A stretch of 64,000 nt of DNA from Spodoptera frugiperda (taxonomy: Eukaryota > Arthropoda > Insecta > Lepidoptera > Noctuidae): assembly GCF_023101765.2 (NCBI RefSeq), contig NC_064242.1, positions 8,606,327-8,670,326 on the forward strand, written 5' to 3'. Of the stretch, positions 11,659-20,961 are shown piece after piece. Both the position numbers and the translations under genes were made by a program. The number at the start of each line of letters is the position of its first letter. Position 1 is the stretch's first letter. A model generated the notes under the pieces. That model saw only the letters and a list, made by a program, of their open reading frames with translations. It did no database searches and had not been told where the DNA came from.

Positions 11659-11894
11659 ATGTCATTTCAAATAGACAAATCCAAGTTATACCAAAAATTG
11701 TTTGAAAGTTTTAAAAAATCTCATACAAGTACGAAAGTACAAAATGTACAAAAGTTAGTTAACGAAGTGTGGCGAAATTATAAATTACAAGCAAAATCCG
11801 ACAAGGAACTAGATATTATTGTATCTAAGAGAATCGAAGAAGAATTGCAAGCAGCGACTAAGAATAAATCCAATTTACTACATTTTTTTCTAAG
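11659..11894 (+). CDS. Transposase N-terminal exon (candidate)
   Basis: A 78-codon frame from ATG 11659, lysine-rich and probably helical (starts MSFQIDKSKLYQKLFESFKK), reaches a strong donor AAG|GTGAGT at 11895; the frame would otherwise stop at 11896-11898. It sits inside the transposon upstream of the main transposase exon on the same strand. Exon 1 ends with two bases of a codon, whereas the next frame starting at the acceptor at 12646 is in phase 0, so this donor and acceptor do not join in frame. A small unseen exon, another acceptor, or an indel in the T-run near 11883-11889 could explain this. No domain was recognised. Confidence 0.5.
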
Positions 11895-12047
11895 GTGAGT
11901 GACGAAATCATTTTAGGTACCTACTAGAAATATTAGAAATCGCCAAAAAGTTTCTCTTTGCTAATTAGAAAATATTATGGCCTATCTTAAAGTATAGAGG
12001 TAATATTCATTATATAGATTTATTTCTTATAATTGATTCCGTCAATT

Positions 12048-12507
12048 GGTCACAAAATACAGGATGTCAGTTTTATACATATATATTATATACCTACAGA
12101 AAACTATACTCTATTCAAATAGGTATTTAACAGAATGTAAACAATCTTTATATGTCTTTTTATTGAAATATGTGGTTTAAAATTGTAAACTGTGTAAAAT
12201 CTGTTGTGATTCATTTAAAAACTCAACCAATATTAAAAAATTGCTTTTCTGTAAATACATAAAGGTGCGTACAAACATCGTGAGGCGTGCGCCGCGAATG
12301 GTTCGCACGTATACATGTGCCGTAGCATGCCTCAGGTTGATGTATGCGAGACGAACCATTCGCGGCGCAAGCCTCGCGATGTCTGTACGCACCTTTACAG
12401 ATATCTGATTTTATAATTGCATATTTCAATAAAAAGACATATCAAGATTGTTTATATTCTTTTAAATACCTACTTGAATAGACTATAACACCCTGTATTT
12501 TGTGACC
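12048..12507. mobile_element. Palindromic MITE in the transposase intron, with a second MITE nested inside
   Basis: Ends GGTCACAAAATACAGG (12048) and its inverted copy (ending 12507) begin long arms. Inner parts such as GTCTTTTTATTGAAATATG pair across the centre. The outer arms diverge more than the inner ones. The loop is occupied by the 12260-12397 element. No coding capacity. It lies between the transposase exon candidates, so it would be removed by splicing. Confidence 0.7.
12260..12397. mobile_element. Short MITE with TAAAGGTGCGTAC termini, nested in another MITE
   Basis: The arms start TAAAGGTGCGTAC and share GCGCCGCGAATGGTTCG across the centre, with a roughly 45 bp imperfect stem. Termini of this type occur in many lepidopteran hAT-like MITEs, but no convincing 8 bp target duplication is visible, so the superfamily is open. 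It is GC-rich against its surroundings. Confidence 0.8.
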
Positions 12508-12645
12508 GGAACGATTTGCTCGTTTAAAGATATTAGATTTAAAGCCATAGGGTTTTGTATTTACCATATTTATTGCCATACTTTGTATTTATGTAGCTTA
12601 ATAAGAGAATCTTTAGCAGAACCCATAGAAAGTTTTTATTTTTAG

Positions 12646-14505
12646 GCAACCTGTAAACCTGCAGAAAAAACACAAATTACACAGCCAGCTTCAAATATTA
12701 AAAAACAGGAAGAAGATAAAATAAAAACCGGTAATGAATCACAACAGCAATGCGAAATTAATAAAAATACAGATAAACAGAGACCAAAACCTTCTCAAGA
12801 AGCTATGAAAAATAAGATTGCTCTACTCGAAAAAAATTTGAATGCTTTGTATTCTGCCAGAGATACTATGTCAATCCGTGCTGAAGTTGATAAACAGATC
12901 ATTAAGTTGCGCGAGGAAATAAAAACAGCAAAACAGTCTTTAAACAGGAAGGTTCAAAACGCAGTTGCCCAGAAGAAACACAGGGATGGTATGAAAAGAA
13001 AGTTAGAAGATATTTGTCATGAAAATCCAGAAATGAAAAAAAGACTATCTCTGAGGGATTCAGTGGGACGTCCTAATCTTGAAAGCAATCAACCTTTACT
13101 ATTGAAAACAATCGCGGATATAGCTTTATTTGGGAGTGCAGCAGATGATAGAAGACGAACGGAATCAATTCGCAGCGTAAAAACTCTTGATGAACTCACA
13201 CAAGAATTACGTAAAATGGGATTTGACATTAGTCGCAGTGGGACATATCTTCGTTTGATTCCCAGAAAATCTAATTCTGCAGAGGGACGAAGACATGTAT
13301 CGACAGTCCCTGTTAAGCTCATTCGGGCTCAAACTGATCACCACAAGAGCCACTTAGATAGCAAGTTCGCTGAAACATCAATCCATTATTTAGAGAACAT
13401 AGCATCCATACTAGGACCAGATCAAGTATTTTTCATATCTCAAGATGATAAAGCTCGAGTCCCTATTGGCGTAACTGCGGCAAATAAGCAAGCACCTCTT
13501 CTAATGCACATGGAATATAGAATCAAATTGCCTGATCACGATTGGGTAATCGCTGAGCGTCATAAATTAATACCATCTGTTTATGCTGGTATCAAAATCA
13601 CTTCCAATATGCTAGGACAACCGCAAGCCGTTGGATATTCTGGACCAACATACATCGCTATTCGAAGTGGAAAGCATAGTTCATCTACTGCTAATACTCA
13701 TGCTCAGGATTTCGAGACGCTTCTCGAACTTGAAGAGTTTCGACCATTAGCTAAAACTGACCATGGACTAGTAAAACCAGTGGTAATCATGACGGTTGAT
13801 GGAGGGCCAGATGAAAATCCGCGTTATCAAAAAGTCATAGGGTTTGCTATACAACACTTTAAGCGACATGATCTCGATGCATTGTTTTTAGCTACCAATG
13901 CTCCCGGAAGAAGTGCGTATAACAGAGTAGAGCGCAGAATGGCTCCTCTTAGTCGGGAACTGGCTGGTTTAATATTGCCTCATGACCATTTTGGGTCTCA
14001 TTTGGATGAACGTGGCGTTACAATTGATGAACATTTAGAAAGATCTAATTTCGAATTTGCAGGAAAAGTATTAGCTGAAGTATGGAGTTCAATGGAAATT
14101 GATGGCTATAATGTTAATGCAAAATATGTTGGGGCAGGTGAACAAGATCTTCCTGATTTTCCAGACATTAAATGGTATTCAGAACATGTGCGTGAAAGCC
14201 AATACTTGCTCCAAATTGTAAAATGTAGAAATACAGAATGCTGTCGTCCAAGAAGTGGACTATTTAGATTACTAGACAACAGGTTTCTTCCACCACCTGT
14301 AAAAGTAAAACAAACAGTTGATGACTTGGTTTTAGATGAAGGAGGGCAATTTCTTAATCTTCCAGTCAATCTAGACACACGGCAGTGTGTCCGCCAAGTT
14401 CGAGCAAAAAAAGCGACACACCGGCCGTGGGTTATATTACACGAACCATTTCGGGCCAAGTTCGACCCACCTATAACTCAAAATCTATTTTATCTACGCA
14501 TATGA
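12646..14505 (+). CDS. Transposase core exon, DDE-type, interrupted at its 3' end
   Basis: An acceptor-like TTTTTAG ends at 12645 and the frame is open from 12646, through the first Met at 12805, to the stop at 14503-14505. Numbering from Met12805: basic/coiled N-terminal region 1-100; RNase H-like catalytic core with SQDDKARVP (D214/D215), TVDGGPDENPRY (D332) and NRVERRMA (E376), spacing D332-x43-E376; a Cys cluster CRNTECC (474-480) follows. I infer D-D-E as the catalytic triad from the integrase-like layout. The last native residues appear to be PPITQN (to 560); LFYLRI and the stop come from an inserted element. Relatives are widespread as hypothetical proteins in invertebrate genomes. The transposon family is not named with confidence. 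Confidence 0.85.
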   Translation, partial: ATCKPAEKTQITQPASNIKKQEEDKIKTGNESQQQCEINKNTDKQRPKPSQEAMKNKIALLEKNLNALYSARDTMSIRAEVDKQIIKLREEIKTAKQSLNRKVQNAVAQKKHRDGMKRKLEDICHENPEMKKRLSLRDSVGRPNLESNQPLLLKTIADIALFGSAADDRRRTESIRSVKTLDELTQELRKMGFDISRSGTYLRLIPRKSNSAEGRRHVSTVPVKLIRAQTDHHKSHLDSKFAETSIHYLENIASILGPDQVFFISQDDKARVPIGVTAANKQAPLLMHMEYRIKLPDHDWVIAERHKLIPSVYAGIKITSNMLGQPQAVGYSGPTYIAIRSGKHSSSTANTHAQDFETLLELEEFRPLAKTDHGLVKPVVIMTVDGGPDENPRYQKVIGFAIQHFKRHDLDALFLATNAPGRSAYNRVERRMAPLSRELAGLILPHDHFGSHLDERGVTIDEHLERSNFEFAGKVLAEVWSSMEIDGYNVNAKYVGAGEQDLPDFPDIKWYSEHVRESQYLLQIVKCRNTECCRPRSGLFRLLDNRFLPPPVKVKQTVDDLVLDEGGQFLNLPVNLDTRQCVRQVRAKKATHRPWVILHEPFRAKFDPPITQNLFYLRI

Positions 14506-15312
14506 AATTTCTAGTATCTGTCGAGATCTACTTACTTATCTAAAATACAAAATTTCATTAATGTACCTATTGTAGGTCTTGAGATATTGACGTCAGAAAA
14601 TCGCTATTTTTACTATACACTCACTGACTGACTCACTCATCAAAAACCTAGACCACTTCCAATGGTCGTATCGACTTGAAATTTGGCATGGAGGTAGGTC
14701 TTTAGGTCAAGGTAAAGGAAAAAATCTGAAAATGGCCAAGTGTGAGTCGGTTTTAAAAATAATGAAGGTGTAAATTCATACCCCTAAGGAACTAAAACAA
14801 AAAATTTATCTATATCTTCCAATGGTCGTACCGACCTAAAATTCGTTATGAAGGTTTGTATTTAGTCAAAGTAAAGTAAAATAAGAAAAAAAGAAAATAA
14901 ACCTTACAAAAATAAATGAAATCCCACCCAAAACATAAATGTGAAAGGCTGCCAAGTTCGATAATATTGGAATGCTTCGCCTATAAAAGAAGTGAGATCT
15001 AAATAAGTACCAAGTTCCATACACAGACCTCAGTTAAAAATGATATAACTTGGCAAGTTTTATTAGAAAATTATATACTTGACTCATTGCGTTTAGAAGG
15101 TTTATAACGAAGTGTGTAAAAACTTGCCAAGTTTGTTTTACTTTCTATGTACAAGTATATAATTTTCTATTAAAACTTGCCAAGTTATACCATTTTTAAC
15201 TGAGGTCTGTGTATGGAACTTGGTACTTATTTAGATCTCACTTCTTTTATAGGCGAAGCATTCCAATATTATCGAACTTGGCAGCCTTTCACATTTATGT
15301 TTTGGGTGGGAT
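14485..15312. mobile_element. Insertion of about 0.83 kb with a 163 bp perfect-type hairpin, splitting the transposase
   Basis: After codon 14482-14484 the transposase frame meets unrelated AT-rich DNA and a stop. At about 15313 a frame resumes that continues with a zinc finger. The insert's left part carries two related segments, each with CTTCCAATGGTCGTA (about 14656 and 14817). Its right part is a hairpin with arms 14919-15081 and 15152-15314 that differ at only 2 of 163 positions. Because the right arm touches the resumed frame, insert edges are approximate. No target duplication is clear. The near-identity of the arms suggests recent formation or conversion. Confidence 0.75.
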
Positions 15313-15314
15313 TT
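14919..15314. repeat. Giant near-perfect hairpin (two 163 bp arms, 70 bp spacer)
   Basis: The left arm starts AAATCCCACCCAAAAC and the right arm ends with its complement. Two mismatches separate the arms. AAACTTGCCAAGTTT-type motifs occur in the arms and again in the spacer (near 15119-15133). A transcript through it would form a long double-stranded RNA. Confidence 0.93.
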
Positions 15315-15726
15315 AGCTCTACGCTTAAGTGCTTCACTCAAAGATTTCCTGCAAATGCCATACGATTATTTTTGTCCGACGGTACAATTGAGGCTATCAA
15401 GTCGAACATGCAAAACGTGTGGTCTTTATCATGCTTCCGTCAAGTCACTAAATCGTCACATCGAAAAGATCCATAAGAAAGTAAACACGCACACTGATAG
15501 GAAAGTTAGACCTGTAAGAGTCGCTGCTCGTCGTGCTAATGAACTGATGTGCATTATTCAAAATTTAGAGCACCATGATGTTGAATGGCTCGATGAGAAT
15601 GACGTAGACATTCCAAAATCGGATGAAAGCGAGCAGACTCACAACACTGAGCAGCAATCGAAGCAATCCAATGTCATCGAAAACTTAGAATCATGGATTC
15701 GGGTTTCATGGACTGAAGACTGTTAA
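15313..15726 (+). pseudogene. Separated C-terminal part of the transposase with C2H2 zinc finger
   Basis: An open frame of 137 codons starts right after the hairpin and ends at TAA 15724-15726. It reads LALRLSASLKDFLQMPYDYF at the start and contains one C2H2 finger, C-x2-C-x12-H-x4-H, within SSRTCKTCGLYHASVKSLNR and following residues, then a basic stretch and an acidic tail. It lies inside the transposon boundaries, on the transposase strand, and fits as the displaced C-terminus. The link is inferred from position, strand and open frame. It has no start or splice signal of its own that I trust. Confidence 0.65.
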
Positions 15727-16004
15727 TTTGAATTTAATATATGTACCAAAAATTTAAAATAAGTTTGTTATGTTAGTAAGATATAATATTTTTGTCCTTT
15801 ACTCTATGTTGAATACCGTTTCAGTAAAATATAATCTCTATCCTAAATCTATTTTCTTATTTTTCAAATTATAATTATAACATTATAAAATTAAAAAAAC
15901 AATACATTAATTGACAAATGTTTACGTAAGCATGGGGTAGGGGTAAAAGCTTTGCTTAATTTTGCTGACAAGGGGGATGGGGGGGTAAATAATTGCAATA
16001 AATC

Positions 16005-16030
16005 TGCTTACGTAATACTTGAACGGCCCC
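16005..16030 (-). repeat. Right terminal inverted repeat of the transposon
   Basis: Inverted match to 11247-11272 (25 of 26). It is followed by ATA at 16031-16033. Confidence 0.9.
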
Positions 16031-16033
16031 ATA

Positions 16034-16510
16034 ACAGTTGCTCTTTAAAATTTCTAATATTTAAAACAACAAACCTAGAAACAGCTGCAATACACGAAAT
16101 ACATAATATAATGACCACTTCCGACCGCACCGGCTTCAGTTCACAAACAAACTTTTCAAACCAATTACTCTATACTTTTCTAAAAATCTCCTACACCTTT
16201 ATCTCTATGAAGATAAAGTTCAATTTAGTTCAGCAGGTGTTTTGTTATACGAAATATAGCCTTGTATTTACTATGTTCGGTCTAGAAATCGCACAATACA
16301 AGTGCGCGACACTAACAGGCCAAGTTGTTGTGATTGACAATTATTTTGTATTGTACACACAAAATTATATAATATTGCTTTAGTCCTTTGTGTTAGTATA
16401 CCTCTATGTTTATGAAGCTGCTGATATCGACTTATACGATGCATGAAGGTGCATTACTTGGTATTTCGTGTAGGAAAGTGTGTTTCACGAAATATCTTTT
16501 TTTATATTTT
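16034..16510. other. Gene-free DNA right of the transposon
   Basis: A long open frame (15952-16383) crosses the transposon terminus, which argues against it being a real gene. No domain was recognised. Confidence 0.45.
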
Positions 16511-16692
16511 ATCCACACTAGTATTGTGTCCTGTGTCGTAGCTACGTTTACAAACATACAAATTCACATGTACATACCCAGAACCGAAAAAAAATTGTAA
16601 TACACAAAGAGTTGCCCCCTGCAGGAATTGAACCCGTTGCATGTTGCATGGCAGCCAGTTGCCCAGTCACCGCGCCAATCGTGCAGTCATTA
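16511..16692 (-). repeat. tRNA-derived SINE, family C, minus strand
   Basis: In reverse complement: A-box-like TTGGCGCGGTGACTGGGCAA, B-box-like GGGTTCAATTCC, then GCAACTCTTTGTGT and a tail ending in CACACTAGTATTGT-like sequence near 16513. It matches the other family C copies block for block. Confidence 0.85.
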
Positions 16693-17617
16693 TTATAATC
16701 TTTTGCAATTTTGGCAACATCGTGGCTATTGTGCAAATTTTGGCAACAAAATTGCAATTGTGCAAAAGGTCTATTTAGACATTTGAGGAAGTTTTCTGGA
16801 TTAAGTTAAGTAACTAATGATCTTCTATAGAGGTGACAAAAATCTAACCAATTGTCAAAGATATCCGGACACCAAATAATGTAGCTTTTTGCTATCAAAC
16901 AAAACCATCGATAGACCATTAAAATTCGCATAAAAGCCGCACCATATTCCGTCGAACAAGGCATAGGAACAGTGACAACCCTCTAAGCAACTCGATACAT
17001 TAAGAACCACCCACAGGGTCGAACTGGATATCACATTACAGGAAACTGGCGGTTGCAACAATTGTGTCATACATCGCGAACGAAATACGAATCGAATACG
17101 TTTGGAATACCAACAATTCAAAAATCAACCTTAATACCTTAGAAGAAGAGTGATGATTTTTTGCACTTGAAATCTGGTACCGGAAGAAAAAATGATACGA
17201 CCACAAAATGACGGATGACGTTTATGTACGATGACTATACAAAGGATATATTTTCTTTGATAACAATCGAATGTTGGATATTTTTATTGTTGCGATTGTT
17301 AAAGGAATTCAATATACGATACTTGTACAAAAAATATTTTAAATGATTTCGTATGAAAAAGTTTACTATTTTATATTATAGCTACTGTACCGATATCAAA
17401 ACCGCTGCTGTATAGCCTGACAGGCTTCTTAAGTTTTTTGTGAATACGTTTAATGGCATTGTGACTTGACGATTAGCTGCTACGATACGTGTACTAGATT
17501 CATGTATGTGTAGTTAAAAGTTTGTAGTCTATGGCCGTGTGGGAGTACGCCAGGTCTTCAAACATTGGTGAACTAGTCGAATAACCACTTTGAGATAGTG
17601 AGTAATATTAACAAATG
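16693..17617. other. Gene-free DNA, weak local repeats
   Basis: GCAATTTTGGCAACA and GCAAATTTTGGCAACA occur in tandem arrangement at about 16705-16755. An 88-codon minus-strand frame (16855-17121) is Cys- and Ser-rich but has no recognisable domain; I do not call it a gene. Confidence 0.4.
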
Positions 17618-17937
17618 AAATGATACCACGGCCTCACAGAAAAGCGACGCAAGCGTTGTTTCATGTCGCTTGCGTGGTTTTTCATTGTTTGAGTAAGATT
17701 ACCGGTGGCCCGATTACCTTCCCAATCTTCCCAATCCCCGATTCCCCAACAATCCTTAAATTCCCAACCCCTAAAAGGCCGGCAACGCACTTGTAGAATG
17801 GCTGGTGTTTCGGGTGAACATGGGCGGCGGTGATTGCTTAAAATCAGGTGATGCGCCTACTCTTTTACCAGCTTAAACTATTAAAAAACATCAAGTGATC
17901 CGTCTGCTCGTTTACCAGCTTATACTATAAAAATCCT
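17618..17937 (+). repeat. Short interspersed repeat, family B, with duplicated 3' end
   Basis: Block order: TGATACCACGGCCTCACAG, ACCTTCCCAATCTTCCCAAT, AAAAGGCCGGCAACGCACTT, CATGGGCGGCGGTGATTGCT, then a CAGGTGATGCGCCTACTC / TTTACCAGCTTA end. The end block then occurs a second time (CAAGTGATCCGTCTGCTCG to about 17937). The family recurs at 20871, 27360, 34446, 47267, 55357 and 59561. It is a widespread lepidopteran short repeat of about 300 bp with no coding capacity. Confidence 0.85.
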
Positions 17938-19108
17938 ATCAAACCACCACAACCAATCGAATTTCAGGCGAAAACACACTCACATAAAGCATATAATCAC
18001 GGCAAAACAATGGCAAATGTTCAAATTCGCAACTACAATAACACATTACAGTGCAAGGCGTAACCTAACCAGAAAAAAATACCTTCTGACCACGTTTACC
18101 AAAGGAAACAAGGTAGAACGGTTCTACGAAGAGAACTGTGGTTAGATTTTAAAATTACTGTTATTATACTTGTTAACGTCGTAATCAGGGATCACGTGCA
18201 ACAAAACTACGGCTATTCGAGTTAGCAATAGAGAAATGATGGTTATAGTTCAACGTATGCAAAATGTTCGTTTGTTTGTAAATTATTCGTGCGATAATTG
18301 TTTTTGTTGGACGCGGTAATTCCCTGTGTGTGTAATTAAATTTTCTGTTCAGTTGGTTATAAGTTAACTTTTGTAAATGGATTAACATGTAAAATGATCC
18401 TTGTTGTGTCTTGAAGTAATTGGTAGTGGTTTCCAAGACATTTCCGGCAACGCACCTGTGACTCCTCTGGTGTTACAGATGATCCGTGAACTTGTTTACA
18501 ACAATTTACTAATTGTAAGTTATGCCTACTGTACTTAAAATTGGAGAAGTAATTTACGGACAATGAAAGCCATATCAAAATCTAACCGAGAAAGTTTGGT
18601 TATGTTGTACCAAAAGTCACTTTGTCGTACTTAGGTTACTCAGTTATTGACCAAGAAAAAAAAAAAAAATCGGGTATTAAAAAATACCGTTTTAGTAACT
18701 ATTTAATATTTATAAACCATTTTCCGCAATCCGGTAAATTCTTTTTAAACAAGCATTATCCCGGTTCGATCGTAGTTAACTGGATGTCATATAAAATGCA
18801 ATCCATTTATTCTTTTTACATCCAATGCCGTGTAAACGACCAATGAAGCGAGTGCTTTTTTTACGAATGACATAATTTGAGTGTTTTTATTTAACGTACT
18901 GTAATAATGTAATTATGTGTTCTTATTGTGAGATATTGTACGTAATTGTATGTAGTTTTTGTACTCATTGAGGATTGTTAATAGTTTATGACTCAGTAAA
19001 AAGAATGTTTGACTGTACAGTCATTACTATTTTGACGGTTTTCAGATATTTTAAACGATCTATAAGAAAGCAAAACTTAACTTACTACTTACTTATACCT
19101 ATATTGCA
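17938..19108. other. Gene-free DNA with a small family B remnant
   Basis: TCCGGCAACGCACCTGTGAC and TCTGGTGTTACAGATGATCC (about 18444-18487) resemble the central family B blocks and are probably an old fragment. Nothing else was recognised. Confidence 0.4.
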
Positions 19109-19302
19109 GTGTAAAAAAACTGCCGTATCGTACGCATCGCACGCATTGTACGTATTCCGTATGACGTTATTAGTACGCATCGCAAGTACGCATTGCTGAT
19201 GATGCGGTCCGTACGATGCGAATCGGTGGACGCTGTTGTATGAGTTTCTATTTAAGGCAAACTAAAATCCGTTGCGTGCGATGCGACGCGTACCTTTACG
19301 GA
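19109..19302. mobile_element. Possible MITE with TACGCATCGC-rich inverted ends
   Basis: The left end has GTACGCATCGCACGCA and the right end has TGCGTGCGATGCGACGCGTAC followed by CTTTAC. The ends pair as inverted repeats with mismatches. Further TACGCATCGCA and CGATGCGAATCG copies lie inside. The right terminus, read inward as GTAAAGGTACGC, is similar to the TAAAGGTGCG end of the 12260-12397 element. It is diverged, so the boundaries are approximate. Confidence 0.55.
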
Positions 19303-19499
19303 GAAATAATTAAATTAGTTTGACATCTATTTGAACAATTATTGGAAAAACAATATTGACAACATCATGAAATAACACGTCATGTGCTAACTAAATATTA
19401 AAAAGCTATTTAAATTCCATATTATCGTAGTCATGCCATTATTGGTTAGTAGTAACAACTAAATATAACTTCACCGTTATGAATTATTACCTACCTATC

Positions 19500-19737
19500 G
19501 TCACGGCTTTTATCCCCGAAGGGGTAGAAGAGGTAGACAGAGGTGCACATGTACACACCCACTTTTCATCACTTGTGTTATAAGTCCAATGTAATTGGGG
19601 GTGCATTTACCGGGCACAATTCCAGACTTCGTGGTACTACTGAGAAATTTTCGAAAAACGGAAAAATGTCCAGCAGTACTTTACCCGACCCGGAAATCGA
19701 ACCCCTTGCCCAGCAGTCGCACTTGCGATCATTCTAT
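19500..19737 (-). repeat. tRNA-derived SINE, family D, minus strand
   Basis: On the plus strand: TCACGGCTTTTATCCCCGAA, GTAGACAGAGGTGCACAT, ACACCCACTTTTCATCACTT, TGTTATAAGTCCAATGTAAT, then CCCGACCCGGAAATCGAACC, whose reverse complement is a B-box-like GGTTCGATTTCC. So the tRNA-like head is at the right, giving minus orientation. Other copies are at 34996, 39128 and 40576. Confidence 0.8.
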
Positions 19738-20727
19738 CAACAAGCCATTCAATGAATTATTAACAAAATAATATTGCAAAATTATACAAAGAACACCTTT
19801 TCATACAAAAAACCATAAAGTTATAATTTATGTCACTTCACCTTTGTTTTTTTATTCAAGACCCACCTGCAAAAGATCATCGGACTTTTGGAATTCGTTC
19901 TTATGTCATAATATCCCCTTGTTATAATTCTGTTGCTAACGATCCGAAACATTGTTTGTTCTTCTCATGCCGCCGTCTGGGCTCCGTAAACGTATGTATG
20001 TAACCAACAATCATTCTATACCCAACGACCTTAATGATAGCCCTTCGAACGAGTAAATTATCAATTCCGCCCGAAGGGGCTCGGACCTTGTTTTTGGAGA
20101 GCGGTAACAAGCCTATCATCTGTCCTCCTTTTACCATAATTCATACACGCCATTTTGACCTTAACAAGAGAAATAATTGGGCTTATGTTTCTATGGGAGA
20201 AATATAGGAAACAGTCTGCTTGATAAAAAAAGTATTGGAGTAATTTTTTGATTAAAATTTTTTGACCTTGAAAACGGTCGTCTTTGTATTTTTTGTGCGT
20301 TTTAAAGTGAGTCAGTGTTTGTTTAGACGACGCGGGAGTTTTAATGCCGGTTTTTCGGAACTAATTTTATTGTAATAAGTTCATCTTGTGTGGTTTTTCT
20401 GGTAATAAAAATAGCCTGTAATAAGATTATATCATTAGTATAATTATTTCAAATGGCATTGTTTCGAAAAGAATATTGTTCCGACGTCTATCCTCTGATA
20501 ATACGTAACTGTTATTAAAGGTCGCCATAGATATTAAGGATTTTTATACGAAAAATATTATGTATTTTAGCAATAAGTAGTTATGAAATTCTAGGTACAA
20601 ATTATAACCTGAATCTAGTTTAGAAAGTTACACGCACAGGTTCTGAACTAGAAGCTATTACCGTAAACTAACCATATTCAACGAATTGCACAAATATTTC
20701 TGTGGAAAAAGTTAGTTTACATAACAT
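19738..20727. other. Gene-free DNA
   Basis: No coding exon, RNA gene or named repeat was recognised on either strand. Confidence 0.4.
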
Positions 20728-20786
20728 CACGCTTTCTATTCCCTGAAGGGGTAGGCCGACTTGTACCATGCACCCACTTTTTGTAT
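20728..20786 (-). repeat. Family D SINE fragment
   Basis: CACGCTTTCTATTCCCTGAA, GGGGTAGGC and ATGCACCCACTTTTTG match the tail half of the family D copies. The tRNA-like head is missing. Confidence 0.55.
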
Positions 20787-20870
20787 TTTATTTGATTACT
20801 TCCACAGTAATACAGGGTGAGTCAACTAAAGCTGACTACCGATCGCCAGTGTAAGTGTGTAAGTGTGGTA

Positions 20871-20961
20871 GAGCCATGCTTCGGCATGGATGGGCAGGCA
20901 AATGACGTGAAACAACGGTTGCGTTGTGTTTCATTGAGTGAGGTTACCGGAAGTCTAATTA
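20871..20961 (+). repeat. Family B repeat, 5' fragment
   Basis: GAGCCATGCTTCGGCATGGA, GACGTGAAACAACGGTTGCG and GTGAGGTTACCGGAAG match the first third of the family B copies at 47267 (inverted) and 59561. The rest is absent. Confidence 0.65.

Larger units (their letters stand above)
11247..16030 (+). mobile_element. DNA transposon of about 4.8 kb with DDE transposase, probably inactive copy
   Basis: The termini are 26 bp inverted repeats, 11247-11272 and 16005-16030, starting GGGGCCGTTCAA and containing TATTACGTAAGCA, with one mismatch. ATA directly flanks both ends (11244-11246 and 16031-16033), consistent with a 3 bp target duplication. Inside both ends lie G-runs and a CTTTGCTT-containing block in the same (plus) orientation. 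The element encodes a transposase in at least two exons plus a C-terminal zinc-finger segment. The gene is split by a later insertion (about 14485-15312) and its intron holds palindromic insertions. Superfamily not assigned; the termini vaguely recall Sola-type ends, which I could not verify. Confidence 0.85.

Noticed and set aside
14106..14459. Minus-strand 117-codon frame
   Set aside because: It lies antisense within the transposase core, whose plus-strand frame has clear catalytic motifs.
15213..15476. 87-codon plus-strand frame starting in the hairpin
   Set aside because: It is in a different frame from the zinc-finger segment and begins inside the inverted-repeat arm; an overlap artefact.
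15952..16383. 143-codon open frame
   Set aside because: It crosses the right terminal inverted repeat of the transposon into host DNA, so it cannot be an ancestral gene; no domain was recognised.
16855..17121. Minus-strand 88-codon Cys-rich frame
   Set aside because: Cysteine spacing matches no family known to me, and there is no start context, splice site or signal peptide.
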